Shown one piece after another: positions 16,154 through 23,719 of a stretch of 30,031 nt of DNA. The stretch is from NCBI RefSeq assembly GCF_910583865.1, contig NZ_CAJTYX010000033.1:1-30031 (forward strand). Direction: 5' to 3'. Under the pieces are notes generated by a model. The model ran no database searches. It was given only the letters and a program-made list of their open reading frames with translations, and had not been told where the DNA came from. The stretch is from an uncultured Muribaculum sp. GTDB taxonomy: Bacteria; Bacteroidota; Bacteroidia; Bacteroidales; Muribaculaceae. How positions within the stretch are numbered: position 1 is the first letter of the stretch; every line of letters starts with the position of its first letter. Made by a program: the position numbers and the translations under genes.

Positions 16154-17332
16154 ATGAAATCATCATTCCGACATATCCACCTCTTCTTAGGCTCGCTCGC
16201 TGTGGCCATCGCCCCTTCGGCCGACTCCGTGGCGCAACAACCGCACGGACAACAGCAGTCTACCTCCTCGGCCATCATAAGGAAAGCCCGCGAGGACGCG
16301 CGTGCCGACGCACGACGCAGCGCCACCGGTGTCACCGAGCGCATGCAGCAATTCTATGAGGAGCCATCGCGCAGCGACGCCGACGCACAATGGATGAAGG
16401 TAGTCTACCGCCAGGTCGACCTCACAAAGGTGAAAAACGCCCCGCTTTACTATCCGGAAGAAGTTGTCGACGGGCAGGAGAACCTTTTCCGCATCATAAT
16501 GCGCCTCATCGCCGACGGACAGTTGGAAGGATATGAATACCTCGATGGAAAAGAAATCTTCAATGACCAGTACCGAGTGAAAGTGCGTGACATGCTCGAC
16601 CGCTTTCACGTGCTATACACAGAGGCCAAAGGCTCTACCGAGAAGAATCCGCGCTTCACCATCGAGGAAAGCGATGTTCCCGCCAATGAAGTGCTGTCAT
16701 ACTACCTGCTTGAGCGATGGGAACTAGACAAACGCACCAACCGCATGCGCACCACTGTCGAGGCCATCTGCCCCGTACTCCACCGCTCGGGAGACTTCGG
16801 AGGCGAGGCCGTAAAATATCCAATGTTCTGGATACGCATGGACAAGCTGCGCCCATATCTCGCACAACAGTCTATATTCATAGATGACGATAATAACCTC
16901 GCCTCGTACACCTACGATGACTTCTTCACTCTTGGCCTGTACGAAGGTGACATCTACAAGACACGCAACCTGCGCAACCTCTCGATGATGCAGATGTATC
17001 CGGATCCAGACGACCTGCGTCGCGCGCAGGACAGCATACAGAACTATCTCGTAAACTACGAGAAGAAGATGTGGGTGCCCTCTCGCGAGGAACTTGCCGC
17101 ACTTGCCGAAGAACGCGAACGAATCGAAGCCGGCGACACTATCCCATCACGCGACGAGAACGTAGCCGCCGATGCTCCCAAATCATCGCGCCGCGCCGTC
17201 ACAAGCCGCCGAGGACAGCGCTCTTCCACAGCTTCGGCAAAGGCCAAATCGCAAAAGCCCAAGGCCGTCAAGTCGGCAAAGCCGAAATCGCCCAAGTCAT
17301 CGGCAGTGCGCTCCGTGCGTCGCCGCAAATAA
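16154..17332 (+). CDS. gldN: T9SS ring protein GldN/PorN with basic C-terminal tail
   Basis: A 392-residue periplasmic protein that pairs with GldK/PorK. A signal peptide (about 1-28, ending SVAQ) precedes the conserved core with YPEEVVDGQENLFRIIMRL (100-118) and YPMFWIRMDKLRPYL (232-246). The core ends near residue 330. Residues 341-392 form a tail made almost only of Lys, Arg, Ser, Ala and Pro, with 19 basic and no acidic residues in 52. That is unlike the core and resembles a histone-H1-type tail. It is the last gene of the T9SS operon; a repeat array begins 10 bp after the stop. Confidence 0.93.
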   Translation: MKSSFRHIHLFLGSLAVAIAPSADSVAQQPHGQQQSTSSAIIRKAREDARADARRSATGVTERMQQFYEEPSRSDADAQWMKVVYRQVDLTKVKNAPLYYPEEVVDGQENLFRIIMRLIADGQLEGYEYLDGKEIFNDQYRVKVRDMLDRFHVLYTEAKGSTEKNPRFTIEESDVPANEVLSYYLLERWELDKRTNRMRTTVEAICPVLHRSGDFGGEAVKYPMFWIRMDKLRPYLAQQSIFIDDDNNLASYTYDDFFTLGLYEGDIYKTRNLRNLSMMQMYPDPDDLRRAQDSIQNYLVNYEKKMWVPSREELAALAEERERIEAGDTIPSRDENVAADAPKSSRRAVTSRRGQRSSTASAKAKSQKPKAVKSAKPKSPKSSAVRSVRRRK

Positions 17333-17341
17333 TCTGGTAGC

Positions 17342-17406
17342 CAGACAAGTCAGACAGTTCGGACCAGTCTGATTTGTCTGAACCGTCCGACCACCTGTCC
17401 GACTCC
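17342..17406 (+). repeat. degenerate 9-bp-period array built on GTCNGAC
   Basis: Seven consecutive units with consensus CNGACNNGT start at 17342, 17351, 17360, 17369, 17378, 17387 (12 bp long) and 17399 (last unit partial). Across unit borders they make imperfect copies of the 7-bp palindrome GTCNGAC. The first and middle units also pair as one hairpin: CAGACAAGTCAGAC (17342-17355) with GTCTGATTTGTCTG (17367-17380), 14 pairs with one G-U and an 11-nt loop. No T run follows. It could end the T9SS operon or be a binding array before the GH43 gene, whose ATG is 20 bp downstream. Confidence 0.7.
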
Positions 17407-17426
17407 ATAATCAATCAACCAGTTAT

Positions 17427-18470
17427 ATGAAACGATTTATTCCTGCGGGCGCTATATGCGCCGCTCTTGCCCTCACCATGGCAAGCTGCTCGTCAACAAG
17501 GACGATGACACTCGACAAGCCTTTAAAGCTTGCCGACAACCCGTTTATCACCCACATCTACACCGCCGATCCTTCGGCTCACGTATGGGATGACGGGAGG
17601 CTCTATGTCTACGCATCCCACGACATCGACCCTCCCGCTGGATGCGACCGCATGGACCGCTATCACGTGTTCTCCACCGACGACATGCTCAATTGGACAG
17701 ACCACGGCGAAATACTCAACTCAGGCGATGTGGCTTGGGGACGCCCCGAAGGCGGATTCATGTGGGCACCCGACTGCGCATTCAAAGACGGCAAATACTA
17801 CTTCTACTTTCCCCACCCTTCCGGATCAGACTGGAACAAGACATGGCGTGTGGGCATAGCCGTCAGCGACAAACCGGCATCAGATTTCAAGGTACTCGAC
17901 TCACCTATGGAGATTAAAGGGATGGAGGATGACGTGTTCGCCATGATCGATCCCTGTGTCTTTGTCGATGACAACGGCAAAGCATACTTCTACTATGGAG
18001 GAGGAGGCCGTTGCGTGGGCGCTCCTCTCAAGGACAACATGACCGAGCTTGCAGAACCGCTGCGCAGCATGGAGGGTCTGAAGGACTTCCACGAAGCCAC
18101 ATGGGTGCACAAGCACAATGGACGTTATTACATTACCTATGCCGACAATCATGCCGAAGGCGGACGCGGCGCCAACCGCCTCCATTGGGCATCAAGCAAA
18201 TCGCCCCTCGGCCCCTGGACCTACGGCGGCATTTATCTCCAACCTACCGACTGCGATACCTCCCACGGCTCCGTAGTAGAGTACAAGGGTCGTTCATATG
18301 CATTCTACCACAATCAGGCACTCTCCGGAAAAGGCAACCTGCGCAGCATATGTGTCGATGAACTGTTCTACGGACCGGACGGCGAAATCCTCCCGGTGGC
18401 AGCACGCACACCCGTCGTCACCTCCAAGCCCGCTCCTGCCGGACCATACGTAAGCCCCAAGCAAAAATAA
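17427..18470 (+). CDS. GH43 family glycosidase, predicted lipoprotein
   Basis: A 347-residue five-bladed beta-propeller glycosidase, probably acting on arabinose- or xylose-containing glycans. The signal peptide ends in lipobox MASC with C21 lipidated, so it should be membrane-anchored. The GH43 catalytic triad is visible: D48 in YTADPSAHVW (base), D175 in MIDPCVF (pKa modulator) and E223 in FHEATWV (acid). Blade repeats with xxGKYYxYY-like strands (122-128, 184-190, 231-237) support the fold. The subfamily and exact substrate are not determinable by eye. It stands 94 bp after gldN, is probably expressed separately, and ends 20 bp before a clear terminator. Confidence 0.92.
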   Translation: MKRFIPAGAICAALALTMASCSSTRTMTLDKPLKLADNPFITHIYTADPSAHVWDDGRLYVYASHDIDPPAGCDRMDRYHVFSTDDMLNWTDHGEILNSGDVAWGRPEGGFMWAPDCAFKDGKYYFYFPHPSGSDWNKTWRVGIAVSDKPASDFKVLDSPMEIKGMEDDVFAMIDPCVFVDDNGKAYFYYGGGGRCVGAPLKDNMTELAEPLRSMEGLKDFHEATWVHKHNGRYYITYADNHAEGGRGANRLHWASSKSPLGPWTYGGIYLQPTDCDTSHGSVVEYKGRSYAFYHNQALSGKGNLRSICVDELFYGPDGEILPVAARTPVVTSKPAPAGPYVSPKQK

Positions 18471-18490
18471 TCCACAGGATATTAAAATCG

Positions 18491-18526
18491 CGGCGGTGTG
18501 TCGAAATTCGGCATACCGCCGTTTTT
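18491..18526 (+). terminator. intrinsic terminator after GH43 gene, possibly bidirectional
   Basis: CGGCGGTGTGTCGA (18491-18504) pairs with TCGGCATACCGCCG (18508-18521), including two G-U pairs, around a 3-nt loop, and is followed by TTTTT at 18522-18526. On the opposite strand the stem is followed by CGATTTTAAT, so it may also stop transcripts arriving from the convergent DUF5063 operon. Confidence 0.9.
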
Positions 18527-18538
18527 GTGTCCGGACGG

Positions 18539-18731
18539 GAGGGTGCTGTCAGTCATCGCGAAGCGCTCTGCTTTGCAGAGAATGGCCTCAGATGGTAGGA
18601 GCTGAGACTGAGGCTGATGGGAGCGTAGTTCCCTACGTGACCGCTATCGGCTTGCCGCTTTCGTAGCATCGCGGAGAAAGAACCCGAATGTCGATAGCGA
18701 CGACCTAGATGAGCCATTATGACACACCCTC
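18539..18731. repeat. structured intergenic element with terminal inverted repeats
   Basis: A 193-bp stretch between two convergent genes is bounded by GAGGGTGCTGTCA (18539-18551) and TGACACACCCTC (18720-18731), inverted repeats matching except for one inserted base. Inside are a perfect CTCTGC-ttt-GCAGAG hairpin (18566-18580), a CCTCAG/CTGAGG inverted repeat near 18586-18613, an 8-bp inverted repeat CGCTATCG/CGATAGCG near 18641-18700, and two copies of CATCGCG. No open frame is convincing. It could be a miniature mobile or palindromic dispersed element, or a structured RNA. Confidence 0.5.
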
Positions 18732-18762
18732 GCGATCTATTATATCATAATTCAATAAAAGC

Positions 18763-19311
18763 TTACTCGTCGGCGGTAGTGGAGGAGTAGCGTATATGGT
18801 TCAAGGCACGGAGCACGTTGCAGAGCACACGACTCCAATAGGATTCAAAATCTTCCTTTACGGCTATTACCGATGAAAGAATCACCTCCTCAGACATGTC
18901 CCGAATGGAATCAAGAAGATTGTACAACACCTGAAATATGTCGGCGAGCCCCTCGGAAACGGAAGCCGCAATTGGCGTGTCGGAATATTTCATATCCTCT
19001 TCGAACACTTCGAGGTAAGTGTCGTCCGGGCCAAGAAGGTTTGCCACGCTCATGCGCACCGATTCATAAAAATCCTCATCCAGACGACCTTCCATATAAG
19101 CCTCCTCGACGAGAAACTGGTTGAGCTGCAAGTCAGTGGCGGATATGTAGATACGCGGGAGCAGACGCAACATATTCTCCACAAATGGTATGCGTTCGGC
19201 CTCGCGGGCATCCTCCAGCGCCTGGCAATATTCATTTGACAATGCAATAAAGGCCAACGTATTATTGTTAAGCAAAGATGACGATTTCATATGTTTCCAG
19301 TTGATTTTCAT
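18763..19311 (-). CDS. DUF5063 family protein
   Basis: A 182-residue soluble, mainly helical, acidic protein with no signal peptide or membrane segment. The pattern FIALSNEYCQALEDA (about 21-35) and the long helix around YWSRVLCNVLRALNHI (about 159-174) match what I know of DUF5063, a family of unknown function common in Bacteroidales. Its ATG overlaps the nadD stop (ATGA), so it should be translated with nadD. A second in-frame ATG at 19290 is possible. It is the last gene of the yicC-gmk-nadD unit. No function can be assigned. Confidence 0.7.
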   Translation of the reverse strand: MKINWKHMKSSSLLNNNTLAFIALSNEYCQALEDAREAERIPFVENMLRLLPRIYISATDLQLNQFLVEEAYMEGRLDEDFYESVRMSVANLLGPDDTYLEVFEEDMKYSDTPIAASVSEGLADIFQVLYNLLDSIRDMSEEVILSSVIAVKEDFESYWSRVLCNVLRALNHIRYSSTTADE

Positions 19312-19904
19312 CGTTCAGCCCCATAAAGTCCATGAGCCTGAATATATTGATATACCCCTGAGGGGAGAAAAAAGTTCATGTCGCGCCCTTCGGCTATGGC
19401 TCTACGGATAAATGTCGATGATAATTCGACCTGCGGTGCATCAACGCATACAACACCAGCCTCGGAATCACATCCTGCCACAGGATGACCGGGCCTCGGA
19501 TAAACGACAAGTCCATATTCCGATATTATCTCAGCAGGAGAACGCCAACGTGAGAACGATTCCCAATTGTCGGAACCTATTATAAGAGTGAAGTCATAAT
19601 CGGGATACATTGCAGACAGATGCCTCAGAGTATCAATCGTATAGCTCGGACGAGGCATCGAAAGTTCAACATCACACGCACGCAGACACGTCGAACCTGC
19701 AACTGCGATACGAAGCATGGCAAGCCTGTCGGCATCAGGAGTCAAGGCCATATCTTTCTTGAAAGGGTTCTGAGGGGACAATACCAGCCATACCTCGTCA
19801 AGGGCACTCCATTGAGCTATATATGAGGCTACGATCATGTGCCCCGTGTGAACCGGATTGAACGAGCCGCCCATTATACCTATACGCTTGCGTGTAACCG
19901 ACAT
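19308..19904 (-). CDS. nadD: nicotinate-nucleotide adenylyltransferase
   Basis: Cytosolic enzyme that adenylates nicotinate mononucleotide to deamido-NAD, a step shared by de novo and salvage NAD synthesis. The nucleotidyltransferase signature GGSFNPVHTGH (12-22) with H19 and H22, the GSDNWESFSRW segment (110-120) and the SSTFIRR motif (162-168) are all intact. At 198 residues it has family length. It starts 38 bp after gmk and overlaps the DUF5063 gene by 4 bp. Confidence 0.95.
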   Translation of the reverse strand: MSVTRKRIGIMGGSFNPVHTGHMIVASYIAQWSALDEVWLVLSPQNPFKKDMALTPDADRLAMLRIAVAGSTCLRACDVELSMPRPSYTIDTLRHLSAMYPDYDFTLIIGSDNWESFSRWRSPAEIISEYGLVVYPRPGHPVAGCDSEAGVVCVDAPQVELSSTFIRRAIAEGRDMNFFLPSGVYQYIQAHGLYGAER

Positions 19905-19942
19905 ATGGCTGCAATATGGTTAAACGATGGGAAAATGAGAAG

Positions 19943-20515
19943 TCACTCAGCCACCACGAAATCATTTATAAGCCTGTGAGCCTCCTCAACGGCCTGATCA
20001 AGATTGTCGTTGACCACAGAACAATCATATTGCGGCGCAAAAGTCAGTTCAAAAGCCGCCTTCCCCACCCTCTCGTCAATTACCTCCGGAGAATCGGTGG
20101 CACGTCCCTCAAGACGCCTGCGCAACTCTTCGATAGACGGTGGCATGACGAAGATCGCCAAGGCCCGGTCACCGTAGATACGCTTCACGTTCATCGCCCC
20201 TTTGACATCTATGTCGAGCACCACGTTCTTTCCCTCAGCGGTAATACGATCTATCTCGCTTCGCAGTGTCCCATAGAACCGACCTTGATACACCTCCTCA
20301 TATTCGACAAAATCACCGGCATCGATGCGACGCCGGAATTCATCCGGAGAAAGATAGTAATAGTCCACGCCATGACGCTCCGCCCCACGCGGTGCACGAG
20401 AAGTGGCCGATATGGAAAATGCGAGATTCAAATCGCCGCGTTCCATCAGCTTGCCGATTATTGTAGACTTGCCGCAACCGGACGGAGCCGAGAATATGAT
20501 GATCTTTCCGCTCAT
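19943..20515 (-). CDS. gmk: guanylate kinase
   Basis: Cytosolic enzyme that phosphorylates GMP to GDP with ATP. The P-loop SAPSGCGKST (9-18), the GMP-binding segment SRAPRGAERHGVDYYYLS (38-55) and the DIDVKGAMNVKR stretch (about 99-110) are all present. Standard length of 190 residues. The start overlaps the yicC stop by 4 bp (ATGA), an arrangement of yicC and gmk that is widely conserved in bacteria. Confidence 0.97.
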   Translation of the reverse strand: MSGKIIIFSAPSGCGKSTIIGKLMERGDLNLAFSISATSRAPRGAERHGVDYYYLSPDEFRRRIDAGDFVEYEEVYQGRFYGTLRSEIDRITAEGKNVVLDIDVKGAMNVKRIYGDRALAIFVMPPSIEELRRRLEGRATDSPEVIDERVGKAAFELTFAPQYDCSVVNDNLDQAVEEAHRLINDFVVAE

Positions 20516-21387
20516 AGCACGTTGAGTACCTGCTCTTTTATCTGCTCCAACTCATCCTTCATCTTTACGACGATACGCTGCATTTCTGCATTGTTGCTCT
20601 TCGATCCGAGCGTGTTGATCTCACGTCCCATCTCCTGACTGATAAAACCGAGTTTCTTGCCTTGTCCTTCGCCATGAGCCATCGTTTCAATGAAGTAATT
20701 GAGATGCTGCGCCAGACGCTGCTTCTCCTCGTTTATGTCAAGCTTCTCGATATAGAATATCATCTCCTGCTCCAGACGGTTCTTGTCGAAAGCCACACCG
20801 TCAAGTTTGGCAAGATTCTCTTCCAGACGGGCGCGGATCTTCTCGACACGCTCTTTTTCGTAAGGCTCCACCTGCGACAGAAGGGTGCGTATGCGGTCGA
20901 TACGAACTGTAAAGAATTCCTGGAGCTTCTCCCCCTCCTTACTACGGAACTGCACCAACGCATCAAGCGCCGCTGCCACAGCTTCTTGCAGAGCTTTCAC
21001 ATCATCGTCTGTGAGAGTGTCGGGGAGTTCACTTTTGATAGTCTCAGGGAAGCGCATCAGCACTCCGTACCAATCCTCGGGCCAAGGTATGCCCAAAGCC
21101 ACCGCCATCTGCTCCACCTGGGCCTTGTAGGCTGCCATGAGCGGAATGTTGAGCGACACCGTAGTCTCAACGCCTATAGGCTCGGAATATATCTGCATAT
21201 CGACCTTGCCACGCTGGAGGCGAGCCGACACGATATTGCGCAGGTCGAGCTCTTTTTCACGAAAGGCAGTTGAAATGCGTGTGTTTATGTCGAGCTGCTT
21301 TGAATTGAGCGACTTAATCTCGACAGTGATTTTTTTTGTTGGGATTGTAACGACAGCTTTGCCGAATCCCGTCATAGATTGAAGCAT
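20512..21387 (-). CDS. yicC: YicC family endoribonuclease-like protein
   Basis: A 291-residue YicC-family protein; E. coli YicC has been described as an endoribonuclease acting on small RNA. The start MLQSMTGFGK is the family signature, and the C-terminus carries the DUF1732 hallmark GREINTLGSKSNNAEMQ (about 257-273). The frame is open further upstream, but the ATG at 21387 gives the conserved N-terminus and lies just downstream of a good promoter. It heads the yicC-gmk-nadD-DUF5063 unit and overlaps gmk by 4 bp. Confidence 0.93.
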   Translation of the reverse strand: MLQSMTGFGKAVVTIPTKKITVEIKSLNSKQLDINTRISTAFREKELDLRNIVSARLQRGKVDMQIYSEPIGVETTVSLNIPLMAAYKAQVEQMAVALGIPWPEDWYGVLMRFPETIKSELPDTLTDDDVKALQEAVAAALDALVQFRSKEGEKLQEFFTVRIDRIRTLLSQVEPYEKERVEKIRARLEENLAKLDGVAFDKNRLEQEMIFYIEKLDINEEKQRLAQHLNYFIETMAHGEGQGKKLGFISQEMGREINTLGSKSNNAEMQRIVVKMKDELEQIKEQVLNVL

Positions 21388-21405
21388 GGGCACGGTTGTT
21401 TTCGG

Positions 21406-21436
21406 CAAAATTACGAATTCCCCATAAAAAAAGCAA
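21406..21436 (-). promoter_or_regulatory. promoter of yicC-gmk-nadD unit
   Basis: On the minus strand, TTG (21436-21434) is followed after exactly 20 bp by TAATTTTG (21413-21406), an ideal Bacteroidetes -33/-7 arrangement. The yicC ATG at 21387 is 18 nt after the -7 element, giving a very short leader. The -33 box overlaps the tail of the groEL terminator. Confidence 0.75.
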
Positions 21437-21466
21437 GGGGCACAACGGCAGAATGCCGCCATGCCC
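21426..21466 (-). terminator. intrinsic terminator of groES-groEL
   Basis: Read on the minus strand, GGGCA (21466-21462) pairs with TGCCC (21442-21438) and CGGCA (21458-21454) pairs with TGCCG (21450-21446), with three G-U pairs between them and a 3-nt loop: a 13-pair stem. It is followed by CTTGC and seven T (21432-21426). Confidence 0.88.
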
Positions 21467-21505
21467 ATCGCTTATGAAATATTTTAATGAATCAGATGAC
21501 CGGCA

Positions 21506-23143
21506 TTACATCATGCCGCCCATTCCGCCCATACCACCGGCAGGCATTGCCGGTGCGGGATTATCCTCTTTCTTGTCGGCAATCACGCATTCGGTGGTCA
21601 GGAACATGCCGGCGATAGAAGCCGCATTCTCAAGAGCCACACGGGTAACCTTGGCAGGGTCGATCACGCCGGCAGCGAGAAGATTCTCATATTCGCCGGT
21701 TCGGGCGTTGTAGCCGAAGTCAGCATTACCGTCCTTGACTTTCTGGATTACAACCGCACCCTCTACGCCGGCGTTGGCCACAATCTGACGAAGCGGCTCC
21801 TCGATGGCACGACGGATGATGGCTATGCCTGTCTCCTCGTCGTCATTGTCGCCCTTGACACCATCAAGCGCAGAGATAGCACGGATATAAGCCACGCCTC
21901 CGCCAGGCACTATGCCTTCGGCGATTGCTGCGCGGGTAGCACTCAACGCATCGTCCACACGATCTTTCTTTTCCTTCATCTCGACCTCGGAGGGAGCACC
22001 GATATGGAGGACTGCCACACCGCCGGCGAGCTTGGCAAGACGCTCATGGAGTTTCTCCTTGTCGTAGTCGCTCGTGGTAGTCTGTATCTGTGCCTTAATC
22101 TGAGCCACGCGTGAAGCGATAGCTTCTTTCGAACCTGCACCGTTTACGATCGTGGTGTTTTCTTTGTTGACATTAACCTTTTCGGCCTGTCCGAGCATGT
22201 CGAGAGTGACCTTGGCAAGCTCCATGCCCTTCTCCTGGCTTACGACAGTGCCGCCGGTGAGCACAGCGATATCCTCAAGCATCTCCTTGCGGCGGTCGCC
22301 GAATCCGGGAGCCTTTACCGCGCAGACTTTCAGAGAGCCGCGCAGACGGTTGACAACGAGTGTCGCAAGAGCCTCCTGGTCGACATCCTCGGCCACGATA
22401 AGCAGCGGGCGACCTGTCTGAGCCTCGGCTTCAAGCACGGGAAGAAGCTCCTTGAGATTGGAAATCTTCTTGTCATATATAAGGATGTAGGGGCGATCCA
22501 TCTCACATTCCATCTTCTCTGTGTTGGTGACGAAGTATGGCGAAATATAGCCTCGGTCAAACTGCATTCCTTCTACGATATCCACCGTAGTCTCGGTGCC
22601 CTTGGCCTCGTCAACAGTGATAACGCCTTCCTTCTTCACCTTGCGCATAGCCTCGGCGATTAGCTTGCCGATCTCAGCATCGTTATTGGCCGACACACGG
22701 GCAACATCCTCTATCTTTTTAAGGTCATCGCCCACTTCCTCGCTCTGTCCCTTGATGCTATCGACTACGGCGGCAACAGCCTTGTCGATACCACGCTTGA
22801 GATCCATAGGATTGGCTCCTGCAGTGACATTTTTGAGACCTACGTTGATGATGGCCTGAGCGAGCACGGTAGCTGTGGTAGTACCGTCACCGGCATCATC
22901 GCCCGTCTTTGAAGCGACTTCCTTCACGAGCTGTGCACCCATGTTCTGGAACGGATCCTCAAGTTCAACCTCGCGAGCCACCGACACACCGTCCTTGGTG
23001 ATATGGGGAGCGCCGAATTTCTTGTCGATGATCACATTGCGGCCTTTAGGACCGAGAGTTACCTTTACGGCATCGGCAAGAGCGTCGACGCCTTTCTTAA
23101 GCTCTTCGCGAGCCTGAATATTGAATTTTATATCTTTTGCCAT
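21506..23143 (-). CDS. groEL: chaperonin GroEL
   Basis: The 60-kDa chaperonin subunit, 545 residues, that forms the double-ring ATP-driven folding chamber with GroES. The ATP-binding segments LGPKGRNV (30-37) and GDGTTTATVLA (85-95) are intact. The family's flexible C-terminal GGM tail is present (GGMGGMGGMM at the end). It follows groES by 62 bp and ends before a strong terminator, so the two form one operon. Confidence 0.98.
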   Translation of the reverse strand: MAKDIKFNIQAREELKKGVDALADAVKVTLGPKGRNVIIDKKFGAPHITKDGVSVAREVELEDPFQNMGAQLVKEVASKTGDDAGDGTTTATVLAQAIINVGLKNVTAGANPMDLKRGIDKAVAAVVDSIKGQSEEVGDDLKKIEDVARVSANNDAEIGKLIAEAMRKVKKEGVITVDEAKGTETTVDIVEGMQFDRGYISPYFVTNTEKMECEMDRPYILIYDKKISNLKELLPVLEAEAQTGRPLLIVAEDVDQEALATLVVNRLRGSLKVCAVKAPGFGDRRKEMLEDIAVLTGGTVVSQEKGMELAKVTLDMLGQAEKVNVNKENTTIVNGAGSKEAIASRVAQIKAQIQTTTSDYDKEKLHERLAKLAGGVAVLHIGAPSEVEMKEKKDRVDDALSATRAAIAEGIVPGGGVAYIRAISALDGVKGDNDDEETGIAIIRRAIEEPLRQIVANAGVEGAVVIQKVKDGNADFGYNARTGEYENLLAAGVIDPAKVTRVALENAASIAGMFLTTECVIADKKEDNPAPAMPAGGMGGMGGMM

Positions 23144-23205
23144 GATAGCGTTATGATTTTTATTTCAGTATTGAATGATGTCATGAAACCGCGCAGGTCC
23201 TGACG

Positions 23206-23481
23206 TTATTCGGCAATCACCGCGAGCACATCGCTCTGGCGCATTATCAGGTACTTTTCTCCATCAAGTTCGATTTCAGTACCGGAATATTTGCCATAAA
23301 GGACTTCATCATTTGCCTTAAGCACCATTTCTTCATCCTTGGTACCATTGCCGGCGGCAATGACTGTGCCTCGGAGAGGCTTTTCCTTGGCGGAATCAGG
23401 GATTATGATTCCCGACAATGTACGTTCTTCGGCAGGGGTTGGCTTGATAAGCACTCTATCGGCAAGTGGTTTGACATTCAT
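23206..23481 (-). CDS. groES: co-chaperonin GroES
   Basis: The 10-kDa lid of the GroEL chamber, 91 residues. The start MNVKPLADRVLIKP and the mobile-loop segment (about 16-33, ERTLSGIIIPDSAKEKP) are typical, as is the C-terminal GEKYLIMRQSDVLAVI. It is the first gene of groES-groEL. The upstream 238 bp hold a possible weak promoter and a 13-bp palindrome but no CIRCE element. Confidence 0.97.
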   Translation of the reverse strand: MNVKPLADRVLIKPTPAEERTLSGIIIPDSAKEKPLRGTVIAAGNGTKDEEMVLKANDEVLYGKYSGTEIELDGEKYLIMRQSDVLAVIAE

Positions 23482-23547
23482 ATCAGTAATAAGTTTTAAG
23501 TATTAATTAATCTTTATTTATTGGTCATGATAGTGGGCATACCGAAA

Positions 23548-23560
23548 ATGACACTGTCAT
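23548..23560. promoter_or_regulatory. palindrome upstream of groES, candidate operator
   Basis: ATGACA-C-TGTCAT is a perfect 13-bp inverted repeat, 66 bp before the groES ATG. It lies about 12 nt downstream of a degenerate promoter (minus strand TTG at 23600-23598, 18 bp, then TATATTG at 23579-23573), where a repressor could block a starting polymerase. The assignment is inferred from position and symmetry. Confidence 0.4.
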
Positions 23561-23642
23561 CCTCCGGCATCGCAATATATAACAACACATACCGTGCCAA
23601 TGTTGAATCATGACATGCATATGCGCCATTTTGGCAGTAAGA

Positions 23643-23680
23643 GGCCCGCCACCACGGTTAAAATGCCGTTGTCGCGGGCC
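23643..23680 (-). terminator. terminator-like hairpin after rprY
   Basis: On the minus strand GGCCCGC (23680-23674) pairs with GCGGGCC (23649-23643). Interior pairing of ACAACGG with CCGTGGT (one mismatch) surrounds an 8-nt loop. The following TCTTACT is only weakly T-rich. It sits 40 bp after the rprY stop and upstream of groES. Confidence 0.65.
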
Positions 23681-23719
23681 GTTTAATGAATGTCGAGTGT
23701 CAGCCGTCATGCTGCAACG

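Noticed and set aside
8792..18470. The two glycosidases as T9SS cargo encoded beside their secretion system
   Set aside because: Neither has a C-terminal T9SS sorting domain; one has a plain Sec signal and the other a lipobox, so their location next to the operon is not evidence of secretion through it.
19916..20638. 240-codon open frame antisense to gmk
   Set aside because: It covers the complete gmk gene on the other strand and shows no recognisable protein features.
21388..21468. Longer start for yicC
   Set aside because: The extension reads through a promoter and terminator and does not match the MxxSMTGF family N-terminus.
23482..23719. CIRCE/HrcA operator before groES
   Set aside because: Neither half of the CIRCE consensus was found; only an unrelated 13-bp palindrome is present.
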